NCBI GenBank assembly: GCA_018662365.1
Contig: JABJGH010000053.1
Coordinates: forward strand, 18,760 to 82,759
DNA from: Chloroflexota bacterium
GTDB lineage: Bacteria; Chloroflexota; Anaerolineae; Anaerolineales; UBA11579
Direction: 5' to 3'
Length of the DNA: 64,000 nucleotides
Below, piece after piece: positions 27,395 to 37,079 of the stretch. Every line of letters starts with the position of its first letter. Within the stretch, counting starts at the first letter, position 1. A program made the translations under genes and the position numbers. Under the pieces are notes generated by a model. It saw nothing but the letters and a program-made list of their open reading frames with translations. It searched no databases and had not been told where the DNA came from.

Positions 27395-27666
27395 CTAAGA
27401 TCCTTATCATCCACAAATTGCCAGGGGCAAAGTTTTCTTTGTAAAATATCTATCATCAGATATAAACCAAGTCCCATGACTGCCATCATCACCACTCCTG
27501 CAAACATATTCGGATAATTGAACATTGTGCTACCTTGAATATAAATATAATACCCAAGACCCACCTGGGTAGCAATCAATTCTGTGATGTATAACACTGC
27601 CACTGCTGTCCCCACAGATTGGCGTAAAGCTGTCAAAATTCCAGGGAGGCTCATTGGCAAAATCAT
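27391..27666 (-). pseudogene. 5'-truncated ABC transporter permease remnant (SsuC/TauC-like C-terminus)
   Basis: 91 aa ILPMSLPGILTALRQSVGTAVAVLYITELIATQVGLGYYIYIQGSTMFNYPNMFAGVVMMAVMGLGLYLMIDILQRKLCPW begins just after where the EAA motif should be; in-frame TAA immediately upstream of the ATG. Confidence 0.75.
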
Positions 27667-27714
27667 TTATTCATATTTAACGCAAATATTATTTTTGTTT
27701 GAAGGCTATTTCCA

Positions 27715-29046
27715 TTACCCATCGACAGCAAAATCGAATTGATCAGGGTAACAGAGGTCCACCTTTAACTCTTTTAATTCCAGACCATCTTCATTTGGAT
27801 GCATAATAAAAGAAGAAATGCCCACTTCGATATCCATTCCCTTTAGCTCTTTGATCTTATGCACCTGGAATTCAAGATAATCTTGTTCTTCATTAATTTT
27901 AAATTTTGCCCCCTTAGACTGCCGAAGCTTCTTTTGAACAAGGGGGATATCCTCTCCAAAGACTTTTGCTGATTTCAAAAAATAATCATTTTTTGAAAAA
28001 TAATTGATCTCGGGATACCCCTCCGTTTTATTCTGTTGGTAGATCTGTGCAGTTTGCTTATTTTCAAGGGAGCAGTAATGCACGCCTATGCTTAATCCCT
28101 CGTCAAGCGCAAACTCAACAAGTTTCAAACAATCCAATTCGCTCTGGCTGACTGGCAGCCCCCCCGCATACCAATAATTGTATAACACCCTAAAAGGATG
28201 TTTTTTTATTTTGAAGTTTCTTTCATTAAAAATTTCAGAATTGAAATAAGGGTAACAAAATTCCAAGAGATTGATAGAAAATATCTCCAATTGATTCAGT
28301 TCTCTTAATACATCCTTCATCCTCTCTAATTCGTAGGGAACAACCGGCATTTCTACCATCACGAAGGGGATGAATTTTTTTGCCAATTTTATGCGGTCTA
28401 ATGTATGCTTGATCCCCTGCTCTTGGTCGTGTAATCGAACACTGAATCGAATTTCATCGAGACCGGCATCTTTCAATTCCTGAAGCAGTTCTTCATTGAT
28501 ATGATCTCCAGAAGTATATAACCTCGTATACCCATCTGGATACAATTTTTTCGCATGATTGAAAAATTCTACTGCCTCTTCTTTATACAACAAAGGTTCT
28601 CCCCCGGTTAGTGCAATGTGACGGAGTTCTGAGCCTCTATCTTTCGCATTATTTAATTCCGATATCAAATTTCGTTCGTTCTTGGGCTGTGAAAAATGGT
28701 CAAAACCATCTTGATTTGGATTAAAGCAATAAAAACACTTTCGGTGGCATCGCAAAGAAATGAAATAAGTCATACTTCCTTTTCCTGTTTGGCAGGCAAT
28801 ACAGGAAGGGGAAATAGAATTAGCACAAATACTATTAGACCTATTTCGGAGGATCGCTCCTTTTTGATCTGCCCGTTTTATGATCTCTTTACATTCTTCT
28901 TCAAAACTCTCTGAATCGATCTCAATGCCAGATTTTTTGACAAACGCCAAAAATTCATCATAATAATTTACAAAATCTGCGGCATATTTTCGAAATACTG
29001 GATTTTTAATTTCATCTAGCTTATCTGAATTAATATTTATAATCAT
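27715..29046 (-). CDS. Radical SAM protein, unknown substrate
   Basis: CHRKCFYC (CxxxCxxC), TGGEPLL motif, extra upstream cysteines CANSISPSCIAC. Confidence 0.85.
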   Translation of the reverse strand: MIININSDKLDEIKNPVFRKYAADFVNYYDEFLAFVKKSGIEIDSESFEEECKEIIKRADQKGAILRNRSNSICANSISPSCIACQTGKGSMTYFISLRCHRKCFYCFNPNQDGFDHFSQPKNERNLISELNNAKDRGSELRHIALTGGEPLLYKEEAVEFFNHAKKLYPDGYTRLYTSGDHINEELLQELKDAGLDEIRFSVRLHDQEQGIKHTLDRIKLAKKFIPFVMVEMPVVPYELERMKDVLRELNQLEIFSINLLEFCYPYFNSEIFNERNFKIKKHPFRVLYNYWYAGGLPVSQSELDCLKLVEFALDEGLSIGVHYCSLENKQTAQIYQQNKTEGYPEINYFSKNDYFLKSAKVFGEDIPLVQKKLRQSKGAKFKINEEQDYLEFQVHKIKELKGMDIEVGISSFIMHPNEDGLELKELKVDLCYPDQFDFAVDG

Positions 29047-29405
29047 CTATTTATTCTCGTTTTTTCAATTTTTTCCGTGGAAGGAATTTTACTTGAAAAA
29101 TGATAATCCTGCCTAAATCCGATGATCCCCTTGCGAAACAAAAGCCCAAATTTCCACATGATAATATTAAGAATTTGAACATCCAGATTTTTCCTTCAAA
29201 TGGAGGTTATGCGTTCAACTCGTATCTGGGCGAATAGCTTCAATAAACGATTTTTTCAATGCATTGATCCAAGCTGGACTATACTATATTGTAAGGTTCA
29301 GAAATGCTATTTTGGTTAAAATAATAGAATAGTAGAAAAGAAAATAGTTCGACCCGCAAATTGAAGAAGGATTTTAAATATACAAAATATGGAAGAATTG
29401 AACCA

Positions 29406-31148
29406 ATGACTTTTTCTCATACGCCTCACAGCCAGACTCAGTCATCTCTAATACAAAAGATAAAAGATCTCGTTTTACGTTCAGCTGAACCTAATGTGAG
29501 AGTGTCCAGCAAAGACTACTACAAATTCCAGTTACTCACATATTTGTTGATGACCTTGATTCCTTTAGGTGGAATAGCATTCGGACTAACCTTGCTAGAT
29601 CAGTTGCAAAACAATAATCCTGATAGCAAAATACTCCTATATTTAGTCCTGGTTGCAGTGCTTTTTCTTAGCTTAGCATACATTATAAGCCGGACGAAAT
29701 ACTATCACCTGACATCCTCAGTCGTTGTAGGAGTTATTGTAGGGGCTGTTCTAGCAACCTCATGGATACAGGGCAGCACCACTGACTTGCAGTATCTCGC
29801 TGTTGGCATCTTAGTCAGCAGTCTTTTTCAATCAACTGGCGGCACATTATCATGGTTGGGGGTAATTATGGCCGGGACGTTTTTGTTATCCTTTTCTATC
29901 CCGAATTTAAGTTCGTATGTATTGCTTGAAAATGTATTTTTTACGCTAACGATCGGTGCGATTGCCGTAGTTTACACATCGATCCAAAGACGCTATCTAA
30001 ACCTAATTGAGGAAAGGTCCAATGTTTTGGCGGCAAGTGAGCAGGCCTTACGCGAGACGCGAGACCATCTTGAAATGCGCGTGGCAGAGCGCACCATCGA
30101 ACTGGAAGAGGTCAATAGCAAGTTGCAAACCTCGGTTGGAACTCTAGAGAAACAAAATCTGCAAAAAGGATTATTAGCCGAATTAGGGGAACTGCTTCAG
30201 GCTTGTAAGAACACAGGAGAAGCTAACAAGGCTATTGAACAGATGATCCCGCAGCTCTTCCAAAATATCTCCGGTGTGCTTCTTTTACTTAATTCATCTC
30301 GCGACAACATGGAGAGCATCATCAGCTGGGGGAATCTAGATATAGAGCTGAACCAATTGAAATTTGATCCAGAACAATGCTGGGCGCTGCGGCGTGGTCG
30401 TCCACATCGGACGGAAGGGCTTTGTACGGGTACTTTGTGTAAAATTTTGCCTAAATCACACGGTTTTATATGTGTGCCCCTGGTGGCTCATGGCGAGATG
30501 ATGGGTGTGCTTCATTTGAGAACTGAGGTAGCCGAAGATAACTCGCCCGAATATGAAATATTGAATGAGCCCTTAGCTATTACCACTGCCGAAAACATTT
30601 CCCTGGCGCTGGCTAACCTCAAATTAAGCGAGACATTGCGGCACCAATCCATCCGAGATCCACTCACGGATCTTTACAACAGACGTTTCATGGAGGAGAC
30701 TCTGAGCCGCGAGATCCAACGGGCTGCACGCTCTAAGATGCCTTTAGGGGTTATCATGCTTGATATTGATCATTTCAAAAATTTCAACGATATGTTCGGT
30801 CACGATGCAGGGGATGCGGTATTGCGGGAACTTGGAGTATTTCTAAAAAGTCATACACGCGGTAGCGATATTGCCTGCCGGTACGGTGGAGAAGAGTTTA
30901 TTTTGATCTTGCCTGAGACACAGTTGGAAGTCGTACATGAGCGTGCCGAAACGATACGTTCTCAAGTGAAAAACATATCTATACACCACCGGGGACAATC
31001 GTTGAAGTCAATATCCCTCTCACTAGGTGTTGGTGTTTTCCCCGAACATGAGACAAACACAGACTCTTTAATTCGTTGTGTGGACCAAGCCCTTTATCAA
31101 GCCAAAAAGACTGGCCGTGATAAAGTAGTCGTTGCTAAATGCGTTTGA
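29406..31148 (+). CDS. Membrane-anchored GAF-GGDEF diguanylate cyclase
   Basis: N-terminal TM segments, coiled-coil, GAF-like region, DPLTDLYNRRFMEETL, YGGEEF active site with RGSD I-site five residues upstream. Start moved to ATG 29406. Confidence 0.92.
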   Translation: MTFSHTPHSQTQSSLIQKIKDLVLRSAEPNVRVSSKDYYKFQLLTYLLMTLIPLGGIAFGLTLLDQLQNNNPDSKILLYLVLVAVLFLSLAYIISRTKYYHLTSSVVVGVIVGAVLATSWIQGSTTDLQYLAVGILVSSLFQSTGGTLSWLGVIMAGTFLLSFSIPNLSSYVLLENVFFTLTIGAIAVVYTSIQRRYLNLIEERSNVLAASEQALRETRDHLEMRVAERTIELEEVNSKLQTSVGTLEKQNLQKGLLAELGELLQACKNTGEANKAIEQMIPQLFQNISGVLLLLNSSRDNMESIISWGNLDIELNQLKFDPEQCWALRRGRPHRTEGLCTGTLCKILPKSHGFICVPLVAHGEMMGVLHLRTEVAEDNSPEYEILNEPLAITTAENISLALANLKLSETLRHQSIRDPLTDLYNRRFMEETLSREIQRAARSKMPLGVIMLDIDHFKNFNDMFGHDAGDAVLRELGVFLKSHTRGSDIACRYGGEEFILILPETQLEVVHERAETIRSQVKNISIHHRGQSLKSISLSLGVGVFPEHETNTDSLIRCVDQALYQAKKTGRDKVVVAKCV

Positions 31149-31310
31149 TTTTTACGGAAAAGGCAGCATAAGTTAGGTAAAATTCCTAAACGCTTAGTTT
31201 TAAACTCAATTGATGATTAATTTATTTTGGGCTAAATCGCTTATCTACTGATTTCAAAGCGCGGTCTAGGTATTCATTGAAAAAGTCGATCTCTACCAGC
31301 CAAACTTAGC

Positions 31311-31463
31311 CTATCTTTTTACCACAAGACGGCCCATCCGTAAAAACCGCCGAATATCTTGCATGCTATGCTCAAAACGAAGCAATTCCAAGAACCGCTC
31401 AACACCAATCTGCTGTCCTTCGGGATGGATTTCAGCTGTTATCCCCAAGTGTCGAAAGTAGAA
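31311..31463 (-). pseudogene. C-terminal remnant of an unidentified ORF
   Basis: Minus-strand open frame FYFRHLGITAEIHPEGQQIGVERFLELLRFEHSMQDIRRFLRMGRLVVKR ending in TAG; no start codon, in-frame TAA directly upstream, abuts the repeat copy at 31473. Confidence 0.45.
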
Positions 31464-31472
31464 TTAATAATG

Positions 31473-31545
31473 ATAGAGTTTCCGAAGCAAACTCTTAAAC
31501 GCAAAACCTGCTAATAGCAGGTTTTCTGTAGTACCCCTAAGGTGA
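31473..31545. repeat. Displaced copy of the tRNA-Glu-associated repeat unit
   Basis: gatagagtttccgaagcaaactcttaaacgcaaaacctgctaatagcaggttttctgtagtacccctaaggt nearly matches the unit at 32984-33055. Confidence 0.8.
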
Positions 31546-31617
31546 CAAACTCCAAACCACACCCTTCCCTAACATCAGGGGGAAATATTTGCGTGTTTTG
31601 TTCAACCAATGCTGTAA

Positions 31618-32553
31618 TTAACTAATCCGGTATAAATCCGTGCTGAGGTATTTCAACCCAGAGTCAATCATGAGTGTAACAACAGTCGCACCCTGACCAA
31701 GTTTTTCAGCTACTCTCAAGGCTGCCACGACATTCGCTCCGGAAGATGTACCTGCAAATAGAGCTTCCTCGCTAGCAAGACGTCTGGCCATTGCCTTGGC
31801 TTCCTCTGTAGTTACGCATAGGACCTCATCAACACTATTCGCATCCCATAGTGGAGGTGTAAACCCAATACCTATACCTTCGATATTGTGAGCTCCTGTT
31901 CCACCTCCAGATAGTATTGCGGACTCTGCTGGCTCAACAGCAAAGATCCTCGCAGATGGTTTTTTTTCTTTTAAGACTTTAGAGATGCCTCGGATCGAAG
32001 CAGCAGTACCTACACTTTGCACAAATGCATCCACCTGACCGTCAGTTTGCTTCCAGATCTCCTCCCCCAATGAATGATATCCGGCGATATGGTCATAATT
32101 ATTAAGTTGATCAGTCCAGTATGTATTGGTTTCATTGCTCATCCTGCGAGCGACCTCGATCATCTCCTTGATTAGCTTCTCTGTCGTTCCCCCACCCTCA
32201 CTTGGTACTAGCGTCAGTTCAGCCCCAAGGGCTTTCATGTGGTCGCGTTTTTCTATACTGAATGCATCAGAAGTCACGATTTTTAGTCTATAACCCTTAG
32301 CTGCACAAATAAGTCCAAGCGAAGTGCCTGTGCTTCCGCCAGTGTATTCGACCACTGTACCTCCAGGCGGCAGCCGTCCATCTTCTTCCGCTCGATAAAT
32401 CATCGATTGCGCCATTCTGTCTTTCATACTACCTGTAGGATTTGACCACTCTAGTTTGACGAATATGTTGGCCGAATTAGGAGGAACTACTTTCCGCAGT
32501 TGAATAATGGGTGTATTCCCTATTGCATGAAGAATGTCGTTTGCCACCAACAT
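31618..32553 (-). CDS. Cysteine synthase / PLP-dependent beta-family enzyme
   Basis: MLVANDILHAIGNTPIIQLRKV, NPTGSMKDRMA, EYTGGSTGTSLG, GIGIGFTPPLWD, GTSSGANVVAAL; start moved to internal ATG at 32553. Confidence 0.9.
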   Translation of the reverse strand: MLVANDILHAIGNTPIIQLRKVVPPNSANIFVKLEWSNPTGSMKDRMAQSMIYRAEEDGRLPPGGTVVEYTGGSTGTSLGLICAAKGYRLKIVTSDAFSIEKRDHMKALGAELTLVPSEGGGTTEKLIKEMIEVARRMSNETNTYWTDQLNNYDHIAGYHSLGEEIWKQTDGQVDAFVQSVGTAASIRGISKVLKEKKPSARIFAVEPAESAILSGGGTGAHNIEGIGIGFTPPLWDANSVDEVLCVTTEEAKAMARRLASEEALFAGTSSGANVVAALRVAEKLGQGATVVTLMIDSGLKYLSTDLYRIS

Positions 32554-32776
32554 TTGAAATCTCCTCTTGGTCAAGTTTGGTATATGCTAATAAAATTCCT
32601 AAACGCACCACTTGATGCTAAGCAACAGAATTACAAGATTTTCACCATTTTTTAAAAATTATACAGTAAATGCACCTGATAATATTACTGCTCTATTAGC
32701 AAACCGTCCAGTTTCCCTTTCTGATCAAAACTTATCATAGTAAAAAACCGCTCAATGATAATGAGCAGTTCCAGTT

Positions 32777-33044
32777 GTACCCTCACAGGTCACAAATCTA
32801 ACTAATAAAGATAGAGTTTCCGAAGCAAACTCTTAAAAAACCTGTTTTTTGTAAGTTTTATGCTGTACCCTCATGGGTCGCAAATCTAACTAATAAAGAC
32901 AGAGTTTCCGAAGCAAACTCTTAAAAAACCTGCTTTTTGCAAGTTTTATGCAGTACCCCCACAGGTCGCAAATCTAACTAATAAAGACAGAGTTTCCAAA
33001 GGAAACTCTTAAACAGAAAACCTGCTAATAGCAGGTTTTCTGTA
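32777..33044. repeat. Three tandem repeats (88, 88, 92 bp), each beginning with a tRNA-Glu 3'-end-like sequence
   Basis: Units at 32777-32864, 32865-32952, 32953-33044 start gtaccctcacaggtc / gtaccctcatgggtc / gtacccccacaggtc and share caaatctaactaataaagaYagagtttcc..aaactcttaaa; the next such sequence is the tRNA itself (gtacccccacggggagtcg, from 33045). Confidence 0.9.
33014..33042 (-). terminator. Intrinsic terminator-like hairpin downstream of tRNA-Glu
   Basis: Perfect 13-bp inverted repeat CAGAAAACCTGCT-AAT-AGCAGGTTTTCTG immediately 3' of the minus-strand tRNA. Confidence 0.65.
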
Positions 33045-33045
33045 G

Positions 33046-33118
33046 TACCCCCACGGGGAGTCGAACCCCGGTTTCAGCCTTGAGAGGGCTGCGTCCTAGG
33101 CCACTAGACGATGAGGGC
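33046..33118 (-). tRNA. tRNA-Glu (anticodon CTC)
   Basis: Reverse complement GCCCTCATCGTCTAGTGGCCTAGGACGCAGCCCTCTCAAGGCTGAAACCGGGGTTCGACTCCCCGTGGGGGTA folds as a cloverleaf: acceptor GCCCTCA/TGGGGGT, anticodon loop CTCTCAA, T-loop GTTCGAC; no encoded CCA. Confidence 0.95.
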
Positions 33119-33287
33119 AATCTACTTCTCTATCCTCTACTCTTGTCGATGGTCCGCGTACTGAGTTCTTTCAAGACAGTTTCAAGAAATGCGTTCTTGG
33201 TTGATCAAAAAAGTCATCAGTTAACCAAAAAACACAACGTTTCACATTATAAATCATCATCACATTAAATACCAGAATTTTATATTT

Positions 33288-36200
33288 TTACATAATTATT
33301 TCAAAGAACGCGTCAACCACCTCAGGGTCAAAATGTTTGCCAGATTGTTCCCTCAAATGATCTAAAACTTTCTCCTTTGGCCACGCATCACGGTAAGGAC
33401 GATTTGACATTAATGCGTCCCAAACATCGATAATTGCAAAGATCCTAGCTGCTATAGGAATTTCTTTTCCACTCAGGCCTTCCGGATACCCTGACCCATC
33501 CCATTTTTCATGGTGGCGATGTGGAATATCCAATGCTGGTTTTAAGAATTCAATGGGGGCAAGAAGCTTGTAGGCCAAAACTGGATGTTCTTTCATTTGC
33601 TTCCATTCTTCATCATCCAGATCTCCTGGTTTATGCAAAATCTTATCGGGTATTGCCATTTTCCCAATATCATGCAGTAAAGCCCCCCGACGAATATGGT
33701 CAAGTTCTATGCCATCGATTCCCATTAATTGAGCTAATTTGACGGTCATGTCAGTTACACGTTCCGAATGACCCCGAATTTCATAATCACGCATTTCTAA
33801 TGCACGCGACCAGCCTTCAATCGTTTTATCATAAGCCAACTTGAGTTCTTCATTGGATTTTTTAATCCCCGTAATTAAATAACTGTTCTCAATGGCTCTA
33901 GCGGCTTGGCTGGTGATTGTTTCTAAAAAGGCGAGCCATTCAGGATTAGGGCTTAGAAAGGATCTAGAATACACCTCAATCACTCCAAAAATATTTTCTT
34001 TAGTGATTATCGGTAACCCAATGAAAGAAACGAAATTTTCTTCACGGAGCATTTTCCTGAATCCGGTAAACCGCTTTTTGGGCGGGAAATTTTTTGATTG
34101 GATGGTTCTTTTTTCATTATAAACTGTTCCAGCAAAACTTTTTCCTAATTTCATATTTGTTTCTACTACCGCTGAAAGAGAATAAAAACCACCCCCTGCG
34201 GCAAATTTCAATTTGTTTTGCCCTTCATCCTTTAATAATATAACCACACCGTCTACATCCAATAGGGAAAGAACCTGGGCAACAAGGATTTCAAAAATAT
34301 TTTGTAATTCAAGATTGCTGGTGGCGGCTAATTCAATAGTTTGTAATGTATCCATTTGCTCTTTATTTTTTTCTTGATCAGTGATGTCTTGCATAATACC
34401 TATCATGCGAGTCGGCATCTTATTTTTGAAACCAAGAAATTTCCCTTTTATGAATACCCATTTCAGCGTTTTATCCACACATATAATTCTGAGTTTTATT
34501 GAGAAATCGGAATGATGTTTAGTCGCTTGTTCTAATTGATAATCATAGTTTTCTATATCTTCAGGATGAACATGTGATCTGACTAATTCATAAGACCTCC
34601 CAACATTATCGGGGCTATACCCTAATATTCTACACATCTCAACTGACCAGAAAAACTTTCTTGTAACCCTATCCCACTCCCAGCTGCCCATTTTTGCCAC
34701 AGTTTGTGCTTCCCTCAATCGGGATTGAGAACTAATTAATTCTTCTTGAAACTTCAATATTTCTTTTTCTTTATTTATTCTCTCGCTTACATCTTCATGG
34801 GTGATGACGATATTTGTTACTTTTCCATCTTCATCTTTTAGAGGATATATTCGGGTTGATAACCACCGGATTCGGCCTTTTCCTTGCGCTTCTGTTTCCC
34901 CCCTTGGGTCATATTCATATTCGGGAACAACCACCGATTCCCCTAAATAGGCTCTTTTGATATACTCAATCAGCCCAGATTTCACAACTTCCTGACTTTT
35001 GAGCACATTGAATTTTCCGACTGTATGGCTCGCTGGAAACCCCCATAAATCTTCATAAGCCTTATTCACACTCACTTGTACACCATCCAAATCATATACC
35101 TCATAAATAGAAGGAGAGTTATTAATGGTTAATTGGAATCTTTCCTCTGTTTTTAGAAGTGCTTCCTCTCTCAGTTTTCTTTCTGTAATATCTTGGATTG
35201 TGCCGTAAAGTTTATTAGACTTTCCATTAAGCGGTCCTGTTTTTCCGATTGTACGAATCCAAATATTTTTGCCCTTCGCAGTAATAAATGGCAGCTCTAG
35301 ATCATAGGGAATATTATTTTCAAATGCATTTATTACAGCCTCAGAGATGATGGGGCGGGCCTCAGGAGCATAAAACTCAATCCCTTTTTCTAAAAGCGGA
35401 GGATCCTCATAAGGCAATTCATATATATCCAAAGTGCCATCCGTAAAATTAGTTTCTAAAGTATTGAGGTCTATTTCCCATCCCCCAAATTTAGCAAGCT
35501 GTTCGGCTTCGCGTAGAATTAAATTGGTCCTTTTGATTTCATCTTCAGCCTGTTTCTGTTCTGTGATGTCAATTACTGTTCCGAGAGACCTGACCGGTTT
35601 TCCAAGATCATCATAATACGTTTCACATTGTTCTTGAACGATTCGTACTTCTCCGTTAGGTCTGGTAATTCGGTGAACAATGTTGTAGGGTGTTTTATTC
35701 TTAACAGAGTCCCCAAAAGCTTTACTGACCCATACTCTATCTTCAGTGTGAATTGTCGCCAGAAAAGCATCGAGATTGGCTTCAAAGCTGCCGGGGTCTA
35801 AACCAAAAATATGAAATATCTGCTCAGACCAAATCAATTCATCTTTTAACAGATCCAATTCCCAATGACCTAAATTAGCAATTCTTTGGGCTTCTTTTAG
35901 CTTCTCATTATTTTCTCGGAGTGTTTCCTCAGCCTCTATTCGATCAGTAATATCAATAATTATGGCTGTTTTTAACAACTCCTCCCCATCAATATTCGAA
36001 CTTAAATAAACTTCAGCACTAAATTTACTCCCATCTTTTCTACATCCAATAATTTCATGGGGATCAGTTAAACTACCTGAATGTTCATCCAGGTCTCTTC
36101 CCAACAATTCATCTGTTTGTAAGACCCGTTGTAAAGCTAATCCATAAAACTCTATCTTTGAATAGCCAAAGGTTTTTTCTGCTTGTTCATTTGTGAATGT

Positions 36201-37079
36201 AATATTCTTGTGCTGATCAAAGACAATCACACTGCTGGGGGCAGCATAGAATAAAGCCTGAAACCGCTCTTCACTCATCAAACGAGCTTGCTCTGATTGC
36301 CGAAACAATACAAAGATATCTACCATTGTGCCGGATAATATCAACAAATAACTAGCAATTTTCATTAGATGGGAAAGATTATACATAGGATCGAAAAGCT
36401 GCTTTGAAAATGGCATGAATAAACTATGGATAGCTGTACTGATGATTAAGGCCATCACCAATCTGTGTTCGAAAGCATCCACTTTCCACAGCCCTTTTCT
36501 AAGATATAAGATCAAGGCGGACAAGAAAAAAATACCGGGTAAAAATTCCCTTGGTCTGGGGATCAAACTATCAGGTTGAATTATTTTAGGTAAAGGAGCC
36601 AACGTGAAGAACAAGATAGTGGCTAATGTGGCGATAAAAATAAATCCAAAGACTAGCTTGTCTGTAACTTTCTTAACCACTGTCTCATTTAGCGGATGCC
36701 CACTAATTAATAAAAGACCGGATAAAAAAACCCGGGGCACAAACCAACTCCAAGTCGAAATGGAAGTGGGCACGGAATGAAAATTGGTGACAAAGTAACT
36801 GGATGTAAATAGTAGGTGATATCCTTCTAATATAAAGGTGCCTACAAACGCACTCCCAAGAAAGAGAAAAGAAGCATTCTTTTTACTGTAATAACGAATT
36901 AGGATTATTACCCCAATGAACAAAGCCGAGATCATCGATATAACTTCTATGACTGTATGAAACTCTGGGGTACTTTGCCAGTCAATTTCTCGAAAAGAAA
37001 AAGACAAAAGTATGAGAAACAAAAATATAGCTATGTATATTAATCCCCGCCGTTTCGTTTTTGAAAAATCTATTGTCAT
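33288..37079 (-). CDS. Large multi-PAS / GAF / HD-GYP signalling protein (1263 aa)
   Basis: N-terminal multi-TM sensor region, several PAS/PAC segments, GAF, C-terminal HDIGK...HHEKWDGSGYPEGLSGKEIPIAARIFAIIDVWDAL. Confidence 0.92.
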   Translation of the reverse strand: MTIDFSKTKRRGLIYIAIFLFLILLSFSFREIDWQSTPEFHTVIEVISMISALFIGVIILIRYYSKKNASFLFLGSAFVGTFILEGYHLLFTSSYFVTNFHSVPTSISTWSWFVPRVFLSGLLLISGHPLNETVVKKVTDKLVFGFIFIATLATILFFTLAPLPKIIQPDSLIPRPREFLPGIFFLSALILYLRKGLWKVDAFEHRLVMALIISTAIHSLFMPFSKQLFDPMYNLSHLMKIASYLLILSGTMVDIFVLFRQSEQARLMSEERFQALFYAAPSSVIVFDQHKNITFTNEQAEKTFGYSKIEFYGLALQRVLQTDELLGRDLDEHSGSLTDPHEIIGCRKDGSKFSAEVYLSSNIDGEELLKTAIIIDITDRIEAEETLRENNEKLKEAQRIANLGHWELDLLKDELIWSEQIFHIFGLDPGSFEANLDAFLATIHTEDRVWVSKAFGDSVKNKTPYNIVHRITRPNGEVRIVQEQCETYYDDLGKPVRSLGTVIDITEQKQAEDEIKRTNLILREAEQLAKFGGWEIDLNTLETNFTDGTLDIYELPYEDPPLLEKGIEFYAPEARPIISEAVINAFENNIPYDLELPFITAKGKNIWIRTIGKTGPLNGKSNKLYGTIQDITERKLREEALLKTEERFQLTINNSPSIYEVYDLDGVQVSVNKAYEDLWGFPASHTVGKFNVLKSQEVVKSGLIEYIKRAYLGESVVVPEYEYDPRGETEAQGKGRIRWLSTRIYPLKDEDGKVTNIVITHEDVSERINKEKEILKFQEELISSQSRLREAQTVAKMGSWEWDRVTRKFFWSVEMCRILGYSPDNVGRSYELVRSHVHPEDIENYDYQLEQATKHHSDFSIKLRIICVDKTLKWVFIKGKFLGFKNKMPTRMIGIMQDITDQEKNKEQMDTLQTIELAATSNLELQNIFEILVAQVLSLLDVDGVVILLKDEGQNKLKFAAGGGFYSLSAVVETNMKLGKSFAGTVYNEKRTIQSKNFPPKKRFTGFRKMLREENFVSFIGLPIITKENIFGVIEVYSRSFLSPNPEWLAFLETITSQAARAIENSYLITGIKKSNEELKLAYDKTIEGWSRALEMRDYEIRGHSERVTDMTVKLAQLMGIDGIELDHIRRGALLHDIGKMAIPDKILHKPGDLDDEEWKQMKEHPVLAYKLLAPIEFLKPALDIPHRHHEKWDGSGYPEGLSGKEIPIAARIFAIIDVWDALMSNRPYRDAWPKEKVLDHLREQSGKHFDPEVVDAFFEIIM

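Noticed and set aside
32777-33044. Regularly spaced repeats resembling a CRISPR array
   Set aside because: The whole 88-92 bp unit is repeated, with no unique spacers between short repeats; no cas genes; units derive from the adjacent tRNA 3' end.
35573-35785. Overlapping 70-aa minus-strand ORF inside the multi-PAS gene
   Set aside because: Alternate frame within a continuous PAS-PAC coding region, no independent support.
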